Origin: Portulaca oleracea
Taxonomy: Eukaryota > Streptophyta > Magnoliopsida > Caryophyllales > Portulacaceae
Assembly: GCA_029582165.1 (NCBI GenBank)
Contig: CM055886.1
Location: 19,798,169 to 19,862,168, forward strand
Direction: 5' to 3'
Length of the DNA: 64,000 bases
Shown here: piece by piece, positions 1-11,185 of the stretch
How the letters are laid out: every line of letters begins with the position of its first letter
Numbering within the stretch: position 1 is the first letter of the stretch
Notes under the pieces: model-generated
The model's database searches: none
What the model was told of the DNA's origin: nothing
The model's input: only the letters and a program-made list of their open reading frames with translations
Program-made: the position numbers and the translations under genes

Positions 1-281
1 TCTCTATAAACACTATACCATCCGCAAAAAGCATACACCATGTTAACCTGTCCTGAATCTCCTTAGTTAACTAACTAATTCATAACCAAAGTAAAAAGGA
101 ACGGACTAAGCGTTGACCCTTGACGCACCCAAATGTCGCATAAGAATTCACTCATGGTACCCAATGTTGTCCGAATGCTAGTTCTAACATTATCATGCAT
201 GTTTGTAAAGAACCAGATATAGGGATTCTTGACCCTTTTGCCTCCAAGCACTCCCACTTCATTTTCTAGGAAGCCTATCAT
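1..281 (-). pseudogene. LINE reverse transcriptase fragment
   Basis: Read on the minus strand, 281-75 encodes a stretch matching the plant L1-type reverse transcriptase palm, including the segment QGSTLSPFLFTLVMN. After in-frame stops the reading resumes in another frame with TWCMLFADGIVFIE. This is the FADD catalytic box with the second Asp replaced by Gly. The piece is therefore a dead remnant running off the window edge. No poly(A) tail or target-site duplication is visible. The family assignment is firm; the original length is unknown. Confidence 0.8.
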
Positions 282-393
282 AAACTTTTTATAGATCTAT
301 GAGCACCACATGAAGATCTCTTCCCTTTCCCTTATATTACTCAATAAGACTGACATAATAAATGAATAGCTTCCATTATCAACCTGCTAAAAT

Positions 394-523
394 ACGGGCG
401 GGCGGGCGGGTTACGGGTCGGTCGTATATCGGGTTCGGGTAAATACGGGTCGGGTGTATTTCGGGTTCGGGTAAATACGGGTCGGGTGTATTCCGGTTTC
501 AGGCGATTTGGGTCGGGTTTAGG
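394..523. repeat. CGGGT-rich degenerate tandem repeat
   Basis: The sequence is built from short units such as CGGGTCGGGT and CGGGTAAATA. Reading frames through it (Pro/Thr/Arg-rich on the minus strand) are simple-sequence artefacts, not genes. Confidence 0.75.
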
Positions 524-755
524 GGTCATGACCGTCCTTTTTCTCAGTCACTTACAACTAATAAAACTGATTATAATTAGTCAAAGACGCCTATGTAATG
601 TATCATTCCATTCCAAGTTTGACCACCATGATATGTCATAGTTGTATTGACATATTAATATACACCTAATGGACAAAATTTAACAATCTTCAAGTCTACA
701 AGTATTATGCGGTTTACGTCAACAATCACGAATAACAATACTTATGAAATATATA

Positions 756-815
756 GGGTTTTGGGATGCTAATATACTAAACTTTTGGTGTATTGGACAA
801 TAATGCACTATTTTA
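756..815 (+). mobile_element. Terminal fragment of MULE-like MITE family A
   Basis: The start GGGTTTTGGGATGCTAATAT and the following AATAATGCACT motif match the terminal inverted repeat of the complete family A element at 3306-3859. Only this terminus is present. The partner end was not found nearby, so it is a truncated copy. Confidence 0.65.
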
Positions 816-1058
816 CTGAAAGAGAGGAGAGAGGCGGGACTGCAGGAGTTTGAGAGTTCACTGAAAGAGTGAGTGAGTGACAGTGTTAGGGTTTTATTTT
901 GGTCATTTGTTATTTGATTATTTCATTTGTATATCTCTCTCTACGCATAGCTTTCCAAAACCACCCAATATTTTACTTTTGGGCCTTAATTTTCATGGAA
1001 TGGGCCCATTTTTTTGCACAAGGCCAAAATAGACATAACATTTAAAATTAAAGTGTCT

Positions 1059-1206
1059 GACCCAACGGGTCGACCCAAACCTAACCCGACCTGACCCTTT
1101 TTTACCAGGTTCTTTGGATCGGGTCATTTTCGGGTCCCGGGTCGGAATTTCATGTTCAAAACCCACTTTTTGCGGGTCGGTTTGGGTCGGGTTCCGGGTC
1201 GGATCG
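1059..1206. repeat. Inverted CGGGT/ACCCG-rich repeat
   Basis: The first half is rich in ACCCGACC and the second half in GGGTCGGG, so the two halves are rough inverted complements. It resembles the repeat at 394-523. No gene is supported here. Confidence 0.65.
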
Positions 1207-1359
1207 AGAATTGCTAGGTCTAATTGTAACTCTCCCACATGTGGTCCATATTATCTTCTGTTGCTATTAGTTCGCCACTGCTGGTTCTAACTTCTAAGAG
1301 AAAATAACGTACTGTTCATGCATCCGAGATCCCTCCAGATTTCAACGCTATCAATCTTC

Positions 1360-1913
1360 GGGTTGTTTTTATTTTGGACCTCGAAGTATATGGTAATTTA
1401 TTTTTTGAACTCTTAGTTTTATTATTTATTTTTTGAACCCTAATGCTTATGGGTTGAATAAAAAATGACCTTAAAGTTTGTAGGTTGAAAAAAAATGTTT
1501 GTGTACTGTTTTTCTTTTTCTTCCCGTGTTTAATTTTTTCTCCCGATTAGCGCCAAACTTCAGGACTAAGGTTTAAATTAATATTAAAAATGTAATATAC
1601 TTCTCTTATTCATGTTGGAACTACGTAGACCCTGGTTACTTCAGGATCTAATTAGTTCTGACATGAATAAGCAAGGTGTATTATAACTTTAATGTTCATT
1701 TTAACATTAGTCCTGAAGTTTGACACTAATCGAGAGATAAATTCAAACATGGGAAGAAAAAGAAAAACAGTACATGAGTTTTTTTTTTTTCAACCTACAA
1801 ACATTAAGGTCATTTTTTATTCAACCCTTTTAGGGTCCAAAAAATAAATAATAAAATCAAGGGTTTAAAAAATAAATTACCCTAAATTTCAGGGTTCAAA
1901 ATATAAAAAACCC
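1360..1913. mobile_element. MULE-like foldback MITE, family B, complete copy 1
   Basis: This 554-bp element has no coding capacity and its two halves are largely inverted copies of each other. It starts GGGTTGTTTTTATTTTGGAC and ends with the matching inverted terminus. A perfect 10-bp direct repeat, ATCAATCTTC, flanks it at 1350-1359 and 1914-1923. The TSD length and long terminal inverted repeats point to a Mutator-type transposase as the mobilising source. Further copies lie at 2657, 7137, 22266 and 35053. Confidence 0.85.
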
Positions 1914-1923
1914 ATCAATCTTC

Positions 1924-2656
1924 TCTTGTGCTGATTTTAACATATTTCTTTAGTGAAAAAAATACTAACTTGTGTCCAAGAAAAATCGAAAATTAAGTGG
2001 ATAATTTGCATATATCATCTTTATATCTATGACATTGATAAATTCATTTTTAATGTTTTTAAGTTAATATTTACCCACCTTAAGCTTTTAAACAAATTTC
2101 ATTTAGATACTTTTCCGGTGAATTTGTGATTTATGATTAAATTTATTAGCTAAAATGACGATAATTTAGCAAATTTTATCACATATCACACATTCATTTG
2201 AAAAAAGTTAATAAATTTATCCAAAAAGCAACTAAACTAAATTGGTTCAAAAGTTTAGGGCGGGGAAATATTAACTCAAATACATTAGGTTTGAATTAAT
2301 AAATGTCATAAACCTAGAGGGGTATGATATATATGCAAAGTATGGGAGAACTCAACTGGAAAACCGGCAAAATCGACTAACCATGTAAATTTTTTTGGAA
2401 ACTGTAGTTTAAGTTAACTAAATCAGTTTAGGTTTATCTTGCATTTTTGTTAAGATGTTAACCACGGTCATCGGAGCTTGATTAATTTAGTAGCAAAATT
2501 TGCTATGCCATACAAAAAAATGTTACTTTTTCTTCCTCGGTTGTTATGTTAAATTTATTATAACCGGCAATCAACCGTAAACCAAACATAAAGTGGTAAC
2601 CAACTGTTTTTGTTTGATTTCAGTTTCTAGTTTTCAAGTGCGGTTAATCACATAAT
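1924..2656. other. AT-rich spacer without recognisable genes
   Basis: I see no coding sequence, RNA gene or clear transposon boundary here. The stretch is AT-rich and has frequent stops in all frames. Confidence 0.5.
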
Positions 2657-2926
2657 GTAGTTCCGACATGAATAAGAGATGTGTATTATAACTTCAATAT
2701 CAGTTTTAACCATATTCCTGAAGTTTGACGTCAATCAGGACATAAATTCAAACATGGGAGGTAGAAAAACAAAGGACGAGACAGGGGCCTCTTTCTTCAG
2801 CCCACAAGCTTTAAGGTCTTTTTTTTATTCGGCCTACAAAATTTAGGGTCTAAAAATTAATGTTTAAAACTTATGGTTTAGAAAATAAATACCCCTAAAA
2901 TTCGGGGTTCAAAATGCAAAAAACCC
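2657..2926. mobile_element. MULE-like MITE family B, right-half fragment
   Basis: It begins near the centre of the family B consensus (TAGTTCCGACATGAATAAG) and runs to the right terminus ending GCAAAAAACCC. The left half is missing, so it is a truncated copy. Confidence 0.75.
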
Positions 2927-3296
2927 TAAATAAAGCTAACTAGTTTTGGATACCCTACCATGCAAGGTACCGCTACTATCATTAAGAAGTTGGGTACTCA
3001 TGAAATCTTAAATTGATGTTACTTCTGATGGATGGATTTTTTTTTTTTTTTGAGGAGATTCTATCTGATTTGAATTTTTTTTCAATTATGATAATTGAAA
3101 TGTATAATTACCCTAAAATATACCTTTAAGAAAATTGAAATTAATATATATTGATTAAAAACTTGTTACTATATCTGTTGAAATATAAGTTTTTACAAAA
3201 TTTAGTATTTTAAGTATATTCTACCAAAATTGATTTTTTTTTCAATTATCATAATTTAAAAGTGTAAGTACGATTAATTCTACCACAAAAAAATTG
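2927..3296. other. AT-rich spacer
   Basis: It contains poly(T) runs and short AT-rich inverted motifs (TTCAATTATNATAAT appears twice). No gene or complete element is recognisable. Confidence 0.45.
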
Positions 3297-3305
3297 AATT
3301 TAAAA

Positions 3306-3859
3306 GGATTTTTGGATGCTAATATACTGAGCTTTTGGGTATTAGACAATAATGCACTGAACTTTGAACTTGGACAATAATGCACTGAACTTTGAGAGAT
3401 GTTGGACAATAATGCACCCGAAATAATTTCGAAGGTGGCTGACTTAGGGGCGATCTTACTAGGCGGGTCGATAAGATAAGTTGGCTAAATAATATCTAAA
3501 TTTATGACATGTCAGCTAATCTACACAAGTAAAGGTGGTTTTATACAAATACAACAACAATCTGTCAGCGAAAACACGTTTAAGCAAATGTGATTTTATG
3601 TTATTTTTACTCTTTTCAAAGTTGATTCCCTTTGCTTACGTGTGCATTAACTGACATGTCATAAATTTAAATATTTTTTGTCAATTCATCTCCTCCACCT
3701 GCTAAATAAGATTGTCACTGAATTAGTCACTGACGGAATCGTTCTGGGTGCATTATTGTTCAACACCCCCAAACTACAGTGTATTATTGTCCAAGGTTAA
3801 AGTTCAGTGTATTATTGTCAAACAACCCAAAAGTTCAGTATATTAACATACAAAAACCC
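3306..3859. mobile_element. MULE-like MITE family A, complete copy
   Basis: The 554-bp element has long terminal inverted repeats of about 115 bp. The left end starts GGATTTTTGGATGCTAATAT, and the reverse complement of the right end starts GGGTTTTTGTATGTTAATAT. Within the arms, ACAATAATGCACTGAACTTT-like motifs repeat three times. The flanks AATTTAAAA (3297-3305) and AAATTAAAA (3860-3868) agree at 8 of 9 positions, as expected for a 9-bp Mutator-type TSD. It has no coding capacity. Confidence 0.8.
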
Positions 3860-4139
3860 AAATTAAAATATATTGATGAAAGTACTTATTACTACAATTA
3901 ATCCTATTTAATGAGACATAATTTTTTTAATATATGTGATTTATTTTTGAAAAATTAATAGTCATGAAATTTTCAAGTACCGTAACTGAAAAATTAACAT
4001 TGAGTATCTTCATTGATGTTTTCCGACGAGGCCCCAGTTCAAATGGATCAAATTAAAGTCCATATTACTGAGAACAATAATCATGGATTCTGTCAAATTG
4101 ATCACTTAAAAAAAATAAACTTATTTAGTTTACAAAATA

Positions 4140-4374
4140 ATCCCTCCATTCTTTTATATGTCATTCACACTTTCTAAGATTCATTTGTTTATCAACAATT
4201 TCTCACATAATATTTTTTTAAAAAATTAAAATATTATACTTACTCAATAGTATTTTTTATTACGAATCTAATGGTATCAATTTTATTTGATGAATAATTA
4301 TTCAAATTAAAATATTAACGATCAAAATTTTTGACACAATTACATAGACGACAATTAAATAAAAATGGAGGGAG
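4140..4374. mobile_element. Stowaway-like MITE 1
   Basis: The 235-bp element has the CTCCCTCC-type terminal inverted repeat (ATCCCTCCATTC and, at the other end, GAATGGAGGGA-like GGAGGGAG). TA dinucleotides flank it at 4138-4139 and 4375-4376. This is the Tc1/Mariner-derived Stowaway signature. It is non-coding. Confidence 0.8.
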
Positions 4375-4529
4375 TACCAGTTATTTATAGAAATTAAACT
4401 GGAAAGAGTGTTAATGTTGTAAAGCAATTTATCACATTAAAAAAAAGTAGGTTTCTTCCTGTATTCAAAAAGCTTTTTGAAAATTGAATTTTGACTATAT
4501 TATGGACCTTGATAAATGAGTAATGATTA

Positions 4530-4762
4530 CTCCCTCCGTTTTATTTATCTGTTATTTAAGAAATTATCTAAAAATTTTAATCATTAATATCTTAATTTGT
4601 ATAATATTTTATCATAAAAAATTAATATCATTATATTTATAATAAAAAAATATTACTAAAAAATAAAAAATTATATTTTTTATGAAAATTTTTTATTAAA
4701 AATTATTGACTAAAAATTGATATTGAATATCGTAAGTGACAAATAAAAAAGAACAAAAGGAG
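4530..4762. mobile_element. Stowaway-like MITE 2
   Basis: The 233-bp element starts CTCCCTCCGTTTTATTT and ends with its rough inverse (GAACAAAAGGAG). A TA flanks the left end. The right flank reads TG, probably one substitution from TA. The interior is very AT-rich and the element is more diverged than copy 1. Confidence 0.75.
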
Positions 4763-4848
4763 TGATTTATATGGATGGAAAAAAAAGGAGCTGAGTGACA
4801 CAATTATGGACGTATAATTATGAGATTTGTGGAAAGAAAGAAGATTAA

Positions 4849-5412
4849 GGGTGTGTTTGGTTTAGAGGAAAATGATTTCTGAGGAAATGGTTTTCCATAA
4901 GAAATGGTTTTCCAAGGAAAATGGTTTTCCACGCCAAATTTTCCCTTGTTTGGTAGGAGATAAATTATTTTTCGGAAAATAATCATTTATGTCGATATAA
5001 GTAGCGATATATGTTACAAATGAAAATATTTGGAGCTCAAAATTCATATTTGAGCTTTTCTTAATCATTTCTATCGTGTTATAAAATTTCGTGACAAACC
5101 GATAAAATTGAATTTTGCTTTTAAGTTTCAGTCATATTTAACCGCAAAAAAATGTCGACAAAAGTGGCGATATATGTTACAAATGAAAATAATTGGAGCT
5201 CAAAATTCATATTTGAGCTTTTTTAATCATTTCTATCGTATTGTAAAGCTTCGTGACAAACTGAGAAAATTGATCAAAAGAAGTCAATTTCCTACCTTTA
5301 AAGGAAAATGATTTTCTTTGGAAATGATTTTCTAAACTTTTTTTGTACCAAACACTAGAAAATTGGGAAAACATTTTCCAAAAAAATATTTTCTCCCCTA
5401 CCAAACACACTC
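4849..5412. mobile_element. PIF/Harbinger (Tourist)-like MITE in a P450 intron
   Basis: The 564-bp element has 13-bp termini GGGTGTGTTTGGT and (inverted) GAGTGTGTTTGGT. It is flanked by TAA on both sides (4846-4848 and 5413-5415), the 3-bp target duplication of Harbinger-type elements. Two internal copies of a roughly 110-bp block start near 4989 and 5152, each containing GCGATATATGTTACAAATG. It sits about 20 nt into the intron that follows P450 exon 1. Confidence 0.8.
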
Positions 5413-5433
5413 TAAATGATTCAAGTTAGTTAC

Positions 5434-6330
5434 CATTAATACAGCTTTGACGTGATCCATGGTCAGCTCAAACGAGTCCCCACGTTTCCTCCGAAGCTGA
5501 AGAAGAATATCAACAATATCCTCATGATTGTCATTTTTGATCCTGTCCGGTTGAAGATAATCATTGATTATTTCATCATAAAATTCATCCAAGTCCTTGA
5601 ATACCCTCTCAAGTTTAGACTTCTTTCCAGTTAGATTATCAACCCAACTTCCTACCACTGGGAAATAATCAGCGAAGTAGGATGCTATGAACACTTCTTC
5701 GGCTTCGTACATGAGTCTTTGAAACCTTTTCCTTTCAATATTTTCATCCCTGTTGTACCTCTTCCCAAAGGCCACCCTACTGATTATAGCGCTGGTCATA
5801 TCCATCGCCAACTCGTTCAAGTAAACGATCTCAGAAGCAGAAGCCAACCTCGAAACCTTCTCGATCATTCTAGAAACTTCTTCCCGGCGAATAGGGTAGG
5901 ATGACTGGACCTTCTTGGAGCTAAACAAATGAACCACGTATATTTTCCTCATCTCTCTATAATAATCATTGTAGTTGACAAAAGCTAAGTCTTTCCCATA
6001 ATAGGAAAGTCTCTGCAGGGCAACCATGGAAGGCCTGTTGCAAAAGTTGTGATCCAGTGTTTTGAGGACCTCCTTTGCAAAACTAGCAGACTGAATCACC
6101 ACCGCTGATCTGCACCCGAATCGCAAGGAGAAGATAGGGCCGTAGATCTTGCCGAGCTTGGAGAATAGGAGGTGCGGAGCCATGGACAGGTCAAGTTGGT
6201 GGAGGTTTCCGATGAAAGGAAGGCTTTTGGGTCCTGGAGGAAGATTATATCTTGCATTTTTAGTACAAATTGGGATGATAACAAGGAGGATTAGTGAAAA
6301 AATTACACTCAGGAGGAGAATTAGCACCAT
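5434..6330 (-). CDS. Cytochrome P450 (CYP71 clan, CYP83-like), exon 1
   Basis: Exon 1 encodes 299 residues with no stop or frameshift. CYP71-clan enzymes are haem monooxygenases of the endoplasmic reticulum that oxidise small specialised metabolites; the substrate here is unknown. Residues 1-24 form a hydrophobic membrane anchor, followed by the proline-rich hinge LPPGPKSLPFIGNLHQ. The helix C region shows YYREMRKI (usual WxxxR replaced by Y at the first position). The exon ends AVLM followed by a GTAACT donor, the standard phase-0 intron site before the I-helix. No exon 2 lies downstream on this strand (5433 to 1): that stretch holds only MITEs and spacer. Exon 2 of a similar P450 lies upstream instead. 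I therefore regard this as half a gene, probably a pseudogene despite the clean exon. Confidence 0.85.
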
Positions 6331-6399
6331 GGCTGTGTATGGGTGTGTGGTGATTTGTTATCTGCGATCAGTTGTAACTTTGAGGAGCCAAACACCTGG

Positions 6400-7050
6400 T
6401 ACCTGGATATATGAAATTAAGAGGGGTCGAGTTGTTGACATGGTACGGTTAATCCATTTAATTTATGCATGTTAGTTTCTGCAATGTTGAAGCTTATAGC
6501 CTAAACAAATCGTACAAAAAGGTTCAAAATGGTCAGTATCTTTAATGTATGCTTGTTAGTATCTGCAATGTTGAAGCTTATAGCCAAGACAAATGGTACA
6601 AAAAGATTCAAAATAGCCAGTATCTTTAATTATGCATGTTAGTATCTGCAATGTTGAAGCTTATAGCCAAGACAAATGGTACATAAAGATTCAAAATAGC
6701 TAGTATCTTTAATTATGCATGTTAGTATCTGCAATGTTGAAGCTTATAGCCAAGACAAATCGTACAAAAAGATTAAAAACAATCCGTATCTTGAATGAGG
6801 ATGGATATTCATCATTTTGAATTTACTTAAATCATTTTAAAAATTATATTTAAATATATTTAAATAATTATGAATGATTAAACATATTTTTCATTATTTT
6901 GAGGATTATTATTTATCAAAATTGTATAAAAATAATTTTAAATTTACATTTTCCAAAAAAATAAAATTATGAATAAAAATACATTCTCAATTGTGCTTGA
7001 TATATAATGAGGTTATCGTTTATAGTTTTTGACGCAATTAATAAATGTTA
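6400..7050. repeat. Segmental duplication, copy 1
   Basis: This stretch begins near GGTACCTGGATATATGAAATTAAG and includes the 83-bp array. It is matched, in the same order, by 7078-7136, 7684-7882 and 9602-9720. Those pieces form a second copy that has been split by a MITE and a CACTA-like element. Confidence 0.65.
6462..6795. repeat. Tandem repeat, about 83-bp unit, four copies
   Basis: Each unit contains TCTGCAATGTTGAAGCTTAT followed by AGCC and ACAAATNGTACA, then a GTATCTTTAAT-like tail. Units start near 6462, 6545, 6630 and 6713. The array lies upstream of P450 exon 1, where a promoter would be. A single related unit recurs near 7690-7775. Confidence 0.85.
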
Positions 7051-7136
7051 TACTCTTAACAAAAAGAAAAATATATTGGTACCTCGATAGATGAAATTAA
7101 GAGAGATTGAGTGGATAACCTGGACGATTGAACCAA

Positions 7137-7683
7137 GGGTTTTTTACATTTTGGACCTCGAAGTATATGAGTATTTATTTTCTGATCCCATAGTTTTCAT
7201 TGTTTATTTTTTAGACCCTAATGTTTATAGATTGAATAAAAATGAACCTTAAAGTTTGTAGGTTGAAAAAAAATGTTCGTGTATTATTTTTCTTTTTCTT
7301 CCTATGTTTGCATTTATCTCCCGATTAGCGCCGAACTTCAGGACTAAGGTTAAAACTAATATTAAAGTTGTAATACACATGTCTTATTCATGTCGGAACT
7401 ATTAGACCCTAAAGTATCCAGGGTCTAAGTAGTTCCGACATGAATAAGAGATGTGTATTATAGCTTCAATATCAGTTTTGACCATATTACTGAAGTTTGG
7501 CGCTAATTGGGAGATAAATTCAAACATGAGAAGAAAAAGAAAAATATTACACGGGCCTTTTTTTCAACCTACAAATTTTAAGGTCCATTTTTATTCAACT
7601 CATAAATTTTAGGGTCCAAAAAATAAACAATGAAAACTGTGAGACCAGAAAATAAATACCCCTATACTTCGGGGCCCTATACC
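7137..7683. mobile_element. MULE-like MITE family B, copy 3
   Basis: It starts GGGTTTTTTACATTTTGGAC and shows the internal inverted halves of family B, including TAGTTCCGACATGAATAAG. The right end (GGGGCCCTATACC) has lost about a dozen bases of the consensus. It lies inside the second copy of the local segmental duplication, which gives its empty-site sequence. Confidence 0.75.
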
Positions 7684-8282
7684 ATTTAATTTATGCATGT
7701 TACTGTAAGTAATGTTGAAGCTTAATTAGCCTAGACAAACTGTAGAAAAAAGATTAAAAATGATAAAGTGTCTTTAATAAAGATGGTTATTTATTATTTG
7801 GATATTTTGAATTTTACTTAAATCACTTTAGAAATTATATTTATGTATATTTAAATAATAATAAATTATTAAATGTATCATTCACTAGTAGAATTGGCCC
7901 TAAAAAGCGTCTGGAATTGGCGTCTGGAATGGGGTTAAACAGACGCCTAAATGGTTTTGGCGTCTGATTTAGACGTACGCCAAGAATGGCGTCTGTTTTG
8001 GGATTAACGGACGCCATATTGCAGCTAAAATGACGTCTGTTTATGCCCAAACAGACGCCATTCTTATTATTCAGAAATAAAAAAAAACGTGACATATTGT
8101 AAAACCAATTTAATAATTACAATGTATAATATATTTTATGGGTTCTAATTATTTTAATTGAGCGAAAAAAATAAGTTTTTTTATATAATCATAAATGATA
8201 TATATGTCAAATTTATGCATATACAATTTTCATATATAGAGGCTTTCAATTTATAGAAATAACAATTTATACATACATACAT

Positions 8283-8284
8283 AC

Positions 8285-8365
<81 letters not shown>
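8283..8365. repeat. (AT)n microsatellite
   Basis: A nearly pure AT dinucleotide run of about 80 bp lies inside the CACTA-like element. Confidence 0.95.
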
Positions 8366-8372
<7 letters not shown>

Positions 8373-8960
8373 CAACATCAAAATGGTAATGAATATATAT
8401 TTAATAGTGTTCATTTTTACACAAATTTAATACATTAAACAAGTTGAAAAATATATATAATACAACTTTAATAATGTTGTTTTTTATAACTAATAGGAAA
8501 AAATAAAAACTAAATTACAAATAATATATATCTTCAATATTTTTCAATCTTCATTCTTCATTCTTCAAAGTTCATTCTTGTATCTTCAATCTTCAATCTC
8601 CAATGTTAAATCTTCAATTGTAAAATTTCCATTCCTTCAATGTTGCATGGATTGGATTTTTGGTGGTGTAGATGATAGAAGATTGAAAGAAGATGAGAGA
8701 AGATGAGAGAAATGAAATGGAGATGTGGGAGGGAAAAGTCGGAGGGAATTTTGAGCTGGTGGGTTTTTATATATAGCCAAAATGGCGTCTGTTTTGGTTG
8801 CCAAACAGACGCCATATATGTGTTGTTGGCGTCTGTTTAGCATCCAAACAGACGCCATTTTTGTTCAGTTGGCGTCTGTTTGGATGCTTAACAGACGCAA
8901 TTTTTTACTGTAATTAATAATAAAATTGGCGCGGCTAGCTATATGTATATATATATATAA

Positions 8961-8967
8961 TAACTAT

Positions 8968-9003
<36 letters not shown>

Positions 9004-9090
9004 GATAATTTTATTAACACTATTATGATTATTATTATTATTCTTAATATTATGATTTTTATTAACACTATTATTATTATTATTCTTAAT
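8961..9090. repeat. AAT/ATT-rich microsatellite
   Basis: Runs of TAA then TTA triplets form a long AT-only hairpin-prone block inside the CACTA-like insertion. Confidence 0.85.
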
Positions 9091-9715
9091 ATTTATTATA
9101 ACAAGTAATTACGTATGTATGTATTCATATTTTAGTTATAGTTAATTAGTAGTTATTATTGTTAATTCTAATTTTTCTAAGTGATAGGTATATATATCAT
9201 ATCTAGCTAGATAATTTAATGTAATCATGTGTATGTACGTGTTATTATATATATATTAATTAAGTTAATTAATTTGTACGTATATATGTGCGAAATTAAA
9301 ACATATAAAAAAATGTCGATCGATGTACGTACGTACATATAATGAATAAAAAGTTTAAATGTTCATATATATAATTAAAAATACTATCAAAATAATTAAT
9401 CTTGAGCGGCATCGTCATCAGTTTCGCTTTCCTCCCCATCGTTGTTATCCCTACCCTGATTGTGACCTTGGGTCAATTCGTCGACGCTGTGGAAATGTAT
9501 TGGCTTCCTATGGTACAACGACAATTTGGAACGGTATGAAAAACAATCAAAATAAAATAGGTATTGGCTTCCTGTGGTACAACGCTGTGGAAAAGGTATT
9601 CATTACTTTGAGGATTATTATCTCTCGTAAACTATATAATAATAGATTTAAATCTATATTTTCCATAAATATAGAATTCTACATAAACTATGCACTCTCA
9701 ATTATACTTATATAG

Positions 9716-10407
9716 TGCTTGTTTGGCCTGATTTCTAAGAGTGTTTTTCGGGTTAACAAGCACACAAACTAGGCCAAGTAATGATTTTTTTTAAAAGCTA
9801 ACAATTGTTTTTCAAAAACAATTTTGGCTAAAAATAACTTCAAAAGCCGAAGCAATAAATTGCTTCTTCTACTACCTAAAAACTAATGACTGCTTAATCT
9901 TTGATGATTAGTTTCCATTATTTCAAATAGATATTCTGATTCTTATAAAGATGGTATTTAAATATTTAAATCTTATTTTAGAACCTTTAATATTATGTTG
10001 GATATTTTGACAATATGTTAAATTTTTTAAATATTTTAATTATTTAATTCTTATAAAGATGATATTTAGTAAATTATTGATATATAAATATTTAATTTAA
10101 AGAATTTTACGGTTAAGTAATTATAATTATAATAGGATAATGTGTTTAAAATTAATAAAAAGAAAAAATGTAAATAATCTCATGATAATTTTACCATAAA
10201 TAACAAGTGATACTTTTGAAAGTTAGGCTAAACCAATTCAATTTAGCAAAAACACTTATATCTTAAGTTAGACCAAGCATTCTAATTTCGTAAAATCACT
10301 TATGTTATAAGTTAGGCTAAATACTTCAACACTTCTCCAAAATTAACTTTGGTAAAACTTTTTCTAAAAAGCAAAAGTAGTTTTGTAAAAGTTTGGCTAA
10401 ACAGGCA
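9716..10407. mobile_element. hAT-like MITE candidate
   Basis: The ends form inverted repeats, GCTTGTTTGGCC on the left and (inverted) GCCTGTTTAGCC on the right. Internal AAAAGCTAACAATTG and GGCTAAA motifs resemble plant hAT MITEs. It lies at the end of the second segmental duplicate. I could not confirm an 8-bp target duplication, so the class is tentative. Confidence 0.5.
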
Positions 10408-10999
10408 TATATTATTGATCAATATGTGTAGTTACAAAAGAAAATATTATTCTTGATCAAGTACAACACAGATCTGTTTCGTATCCTGCCTCACACTGTA
10501 GCCACTGTTTAAGTCTGCTTAATTTTTAAAGGATAATGGAACTTTAATCAAGAAGCTACAATATTTAAGACATAAGGTTCAATTGGATTGCTCTCTCTAC
10601 AAGGAAAGTTCTTTTATTGAATGTTTGAAAGAGGAATATTATAATGGAAAGATATAAAGAGAACTTAGACTTCTAAGATCATCCTAGATGCTTACTCATG
10701 GAGAAATGGTAACTCCTTATTTCTATCTTTTCTCAAGAATGCTCAAATGATGGTGCCCTCTACACATACTTTCTTCCCTTTTTTTTTAGAGGATTTTTGC
10801 ACACAATGGATGCCCTGGATTTAGTATATTTATTACAAGATGCAGGACCAGCGAGTCAGACTGACTCAATAGTACCAACTTTAAGTAGTGGCCACTGCTT
10901 TTATTAATGTTGGTACCACACTAGCTTGAAGATAATGATTGTGGGGTTGTAAAATATTCTTTATGCTTCCTCTAGGAATAAGTTGCGCACGTTGAAATT
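10408..10999. other. Spacer without recognisable genes
   Basis: No convincing coding sequence or element boundary is visible in this stretch. Confidence 0.4.
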
Positions 11000-11002
11000 T
11001 TC

Positions 11003-11185
11003 TTACTTATCCCAATCCACTGGATTATTTCTATCAAAGATCTTTTGAAGATGAGCTTTTCCTTCAACGGATAAGAGTTCTCCAGCTCCCATTCTTAACA
11101 GATATTCATTGACATCTTCAGACACAGCTTCATCAAAATCTACTATTGGATCAAACTTGTAGGATTGTGAATGTAGTGCTACCAC
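11003..11185 (-). pseudogene. Short open frame downstream of the pararetrovirus relic
   Basis: A 60-codon open frame on the minus strand has protein-like composition, acidic at the start and ending NPVDWDK. It lies on the same strand and downstream of the pararetrovirus-like RNase H segment, so it may be a further part of that insertion. I do not recognise the domain and assign no function. Confidence 0.3.

Larger units (their letters stand above)
7883..9601. mobile_element. CACTA-like non-autonomous element
   Basis: The left end reads CACTAGTAGAATTGGCC, typical of En/Spm termini. Subterminal inverted motifs of the form GGCGTCTGTTT...AAACAGACGCC cluster at about 7910-8065 and again at 8780-8900. 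Comparison with the duplicate at 6885-6920 shows the insertion spans 7883-9601, with ATT on both sides (7880-7882 and 9602-9604), matching the 3-bp CACTA target duplication. The expected right terminal CACTA is missing. The last 700 bp hold microsatellites and a minus-strand acidic tail-like stretch (about 9400-9490) that may be a transposase relic. Confidence 0.65.

Noticed and set aside
341..1238. Pro/Thr/Arg-rich frames near the left end
   Set aside because: They are translations of degenerate CGGGT repeats.
8181..8414. Open frame of alternating Tyr-Ile
   Set aside because: It is the translation of the (AT)n microsatellite.
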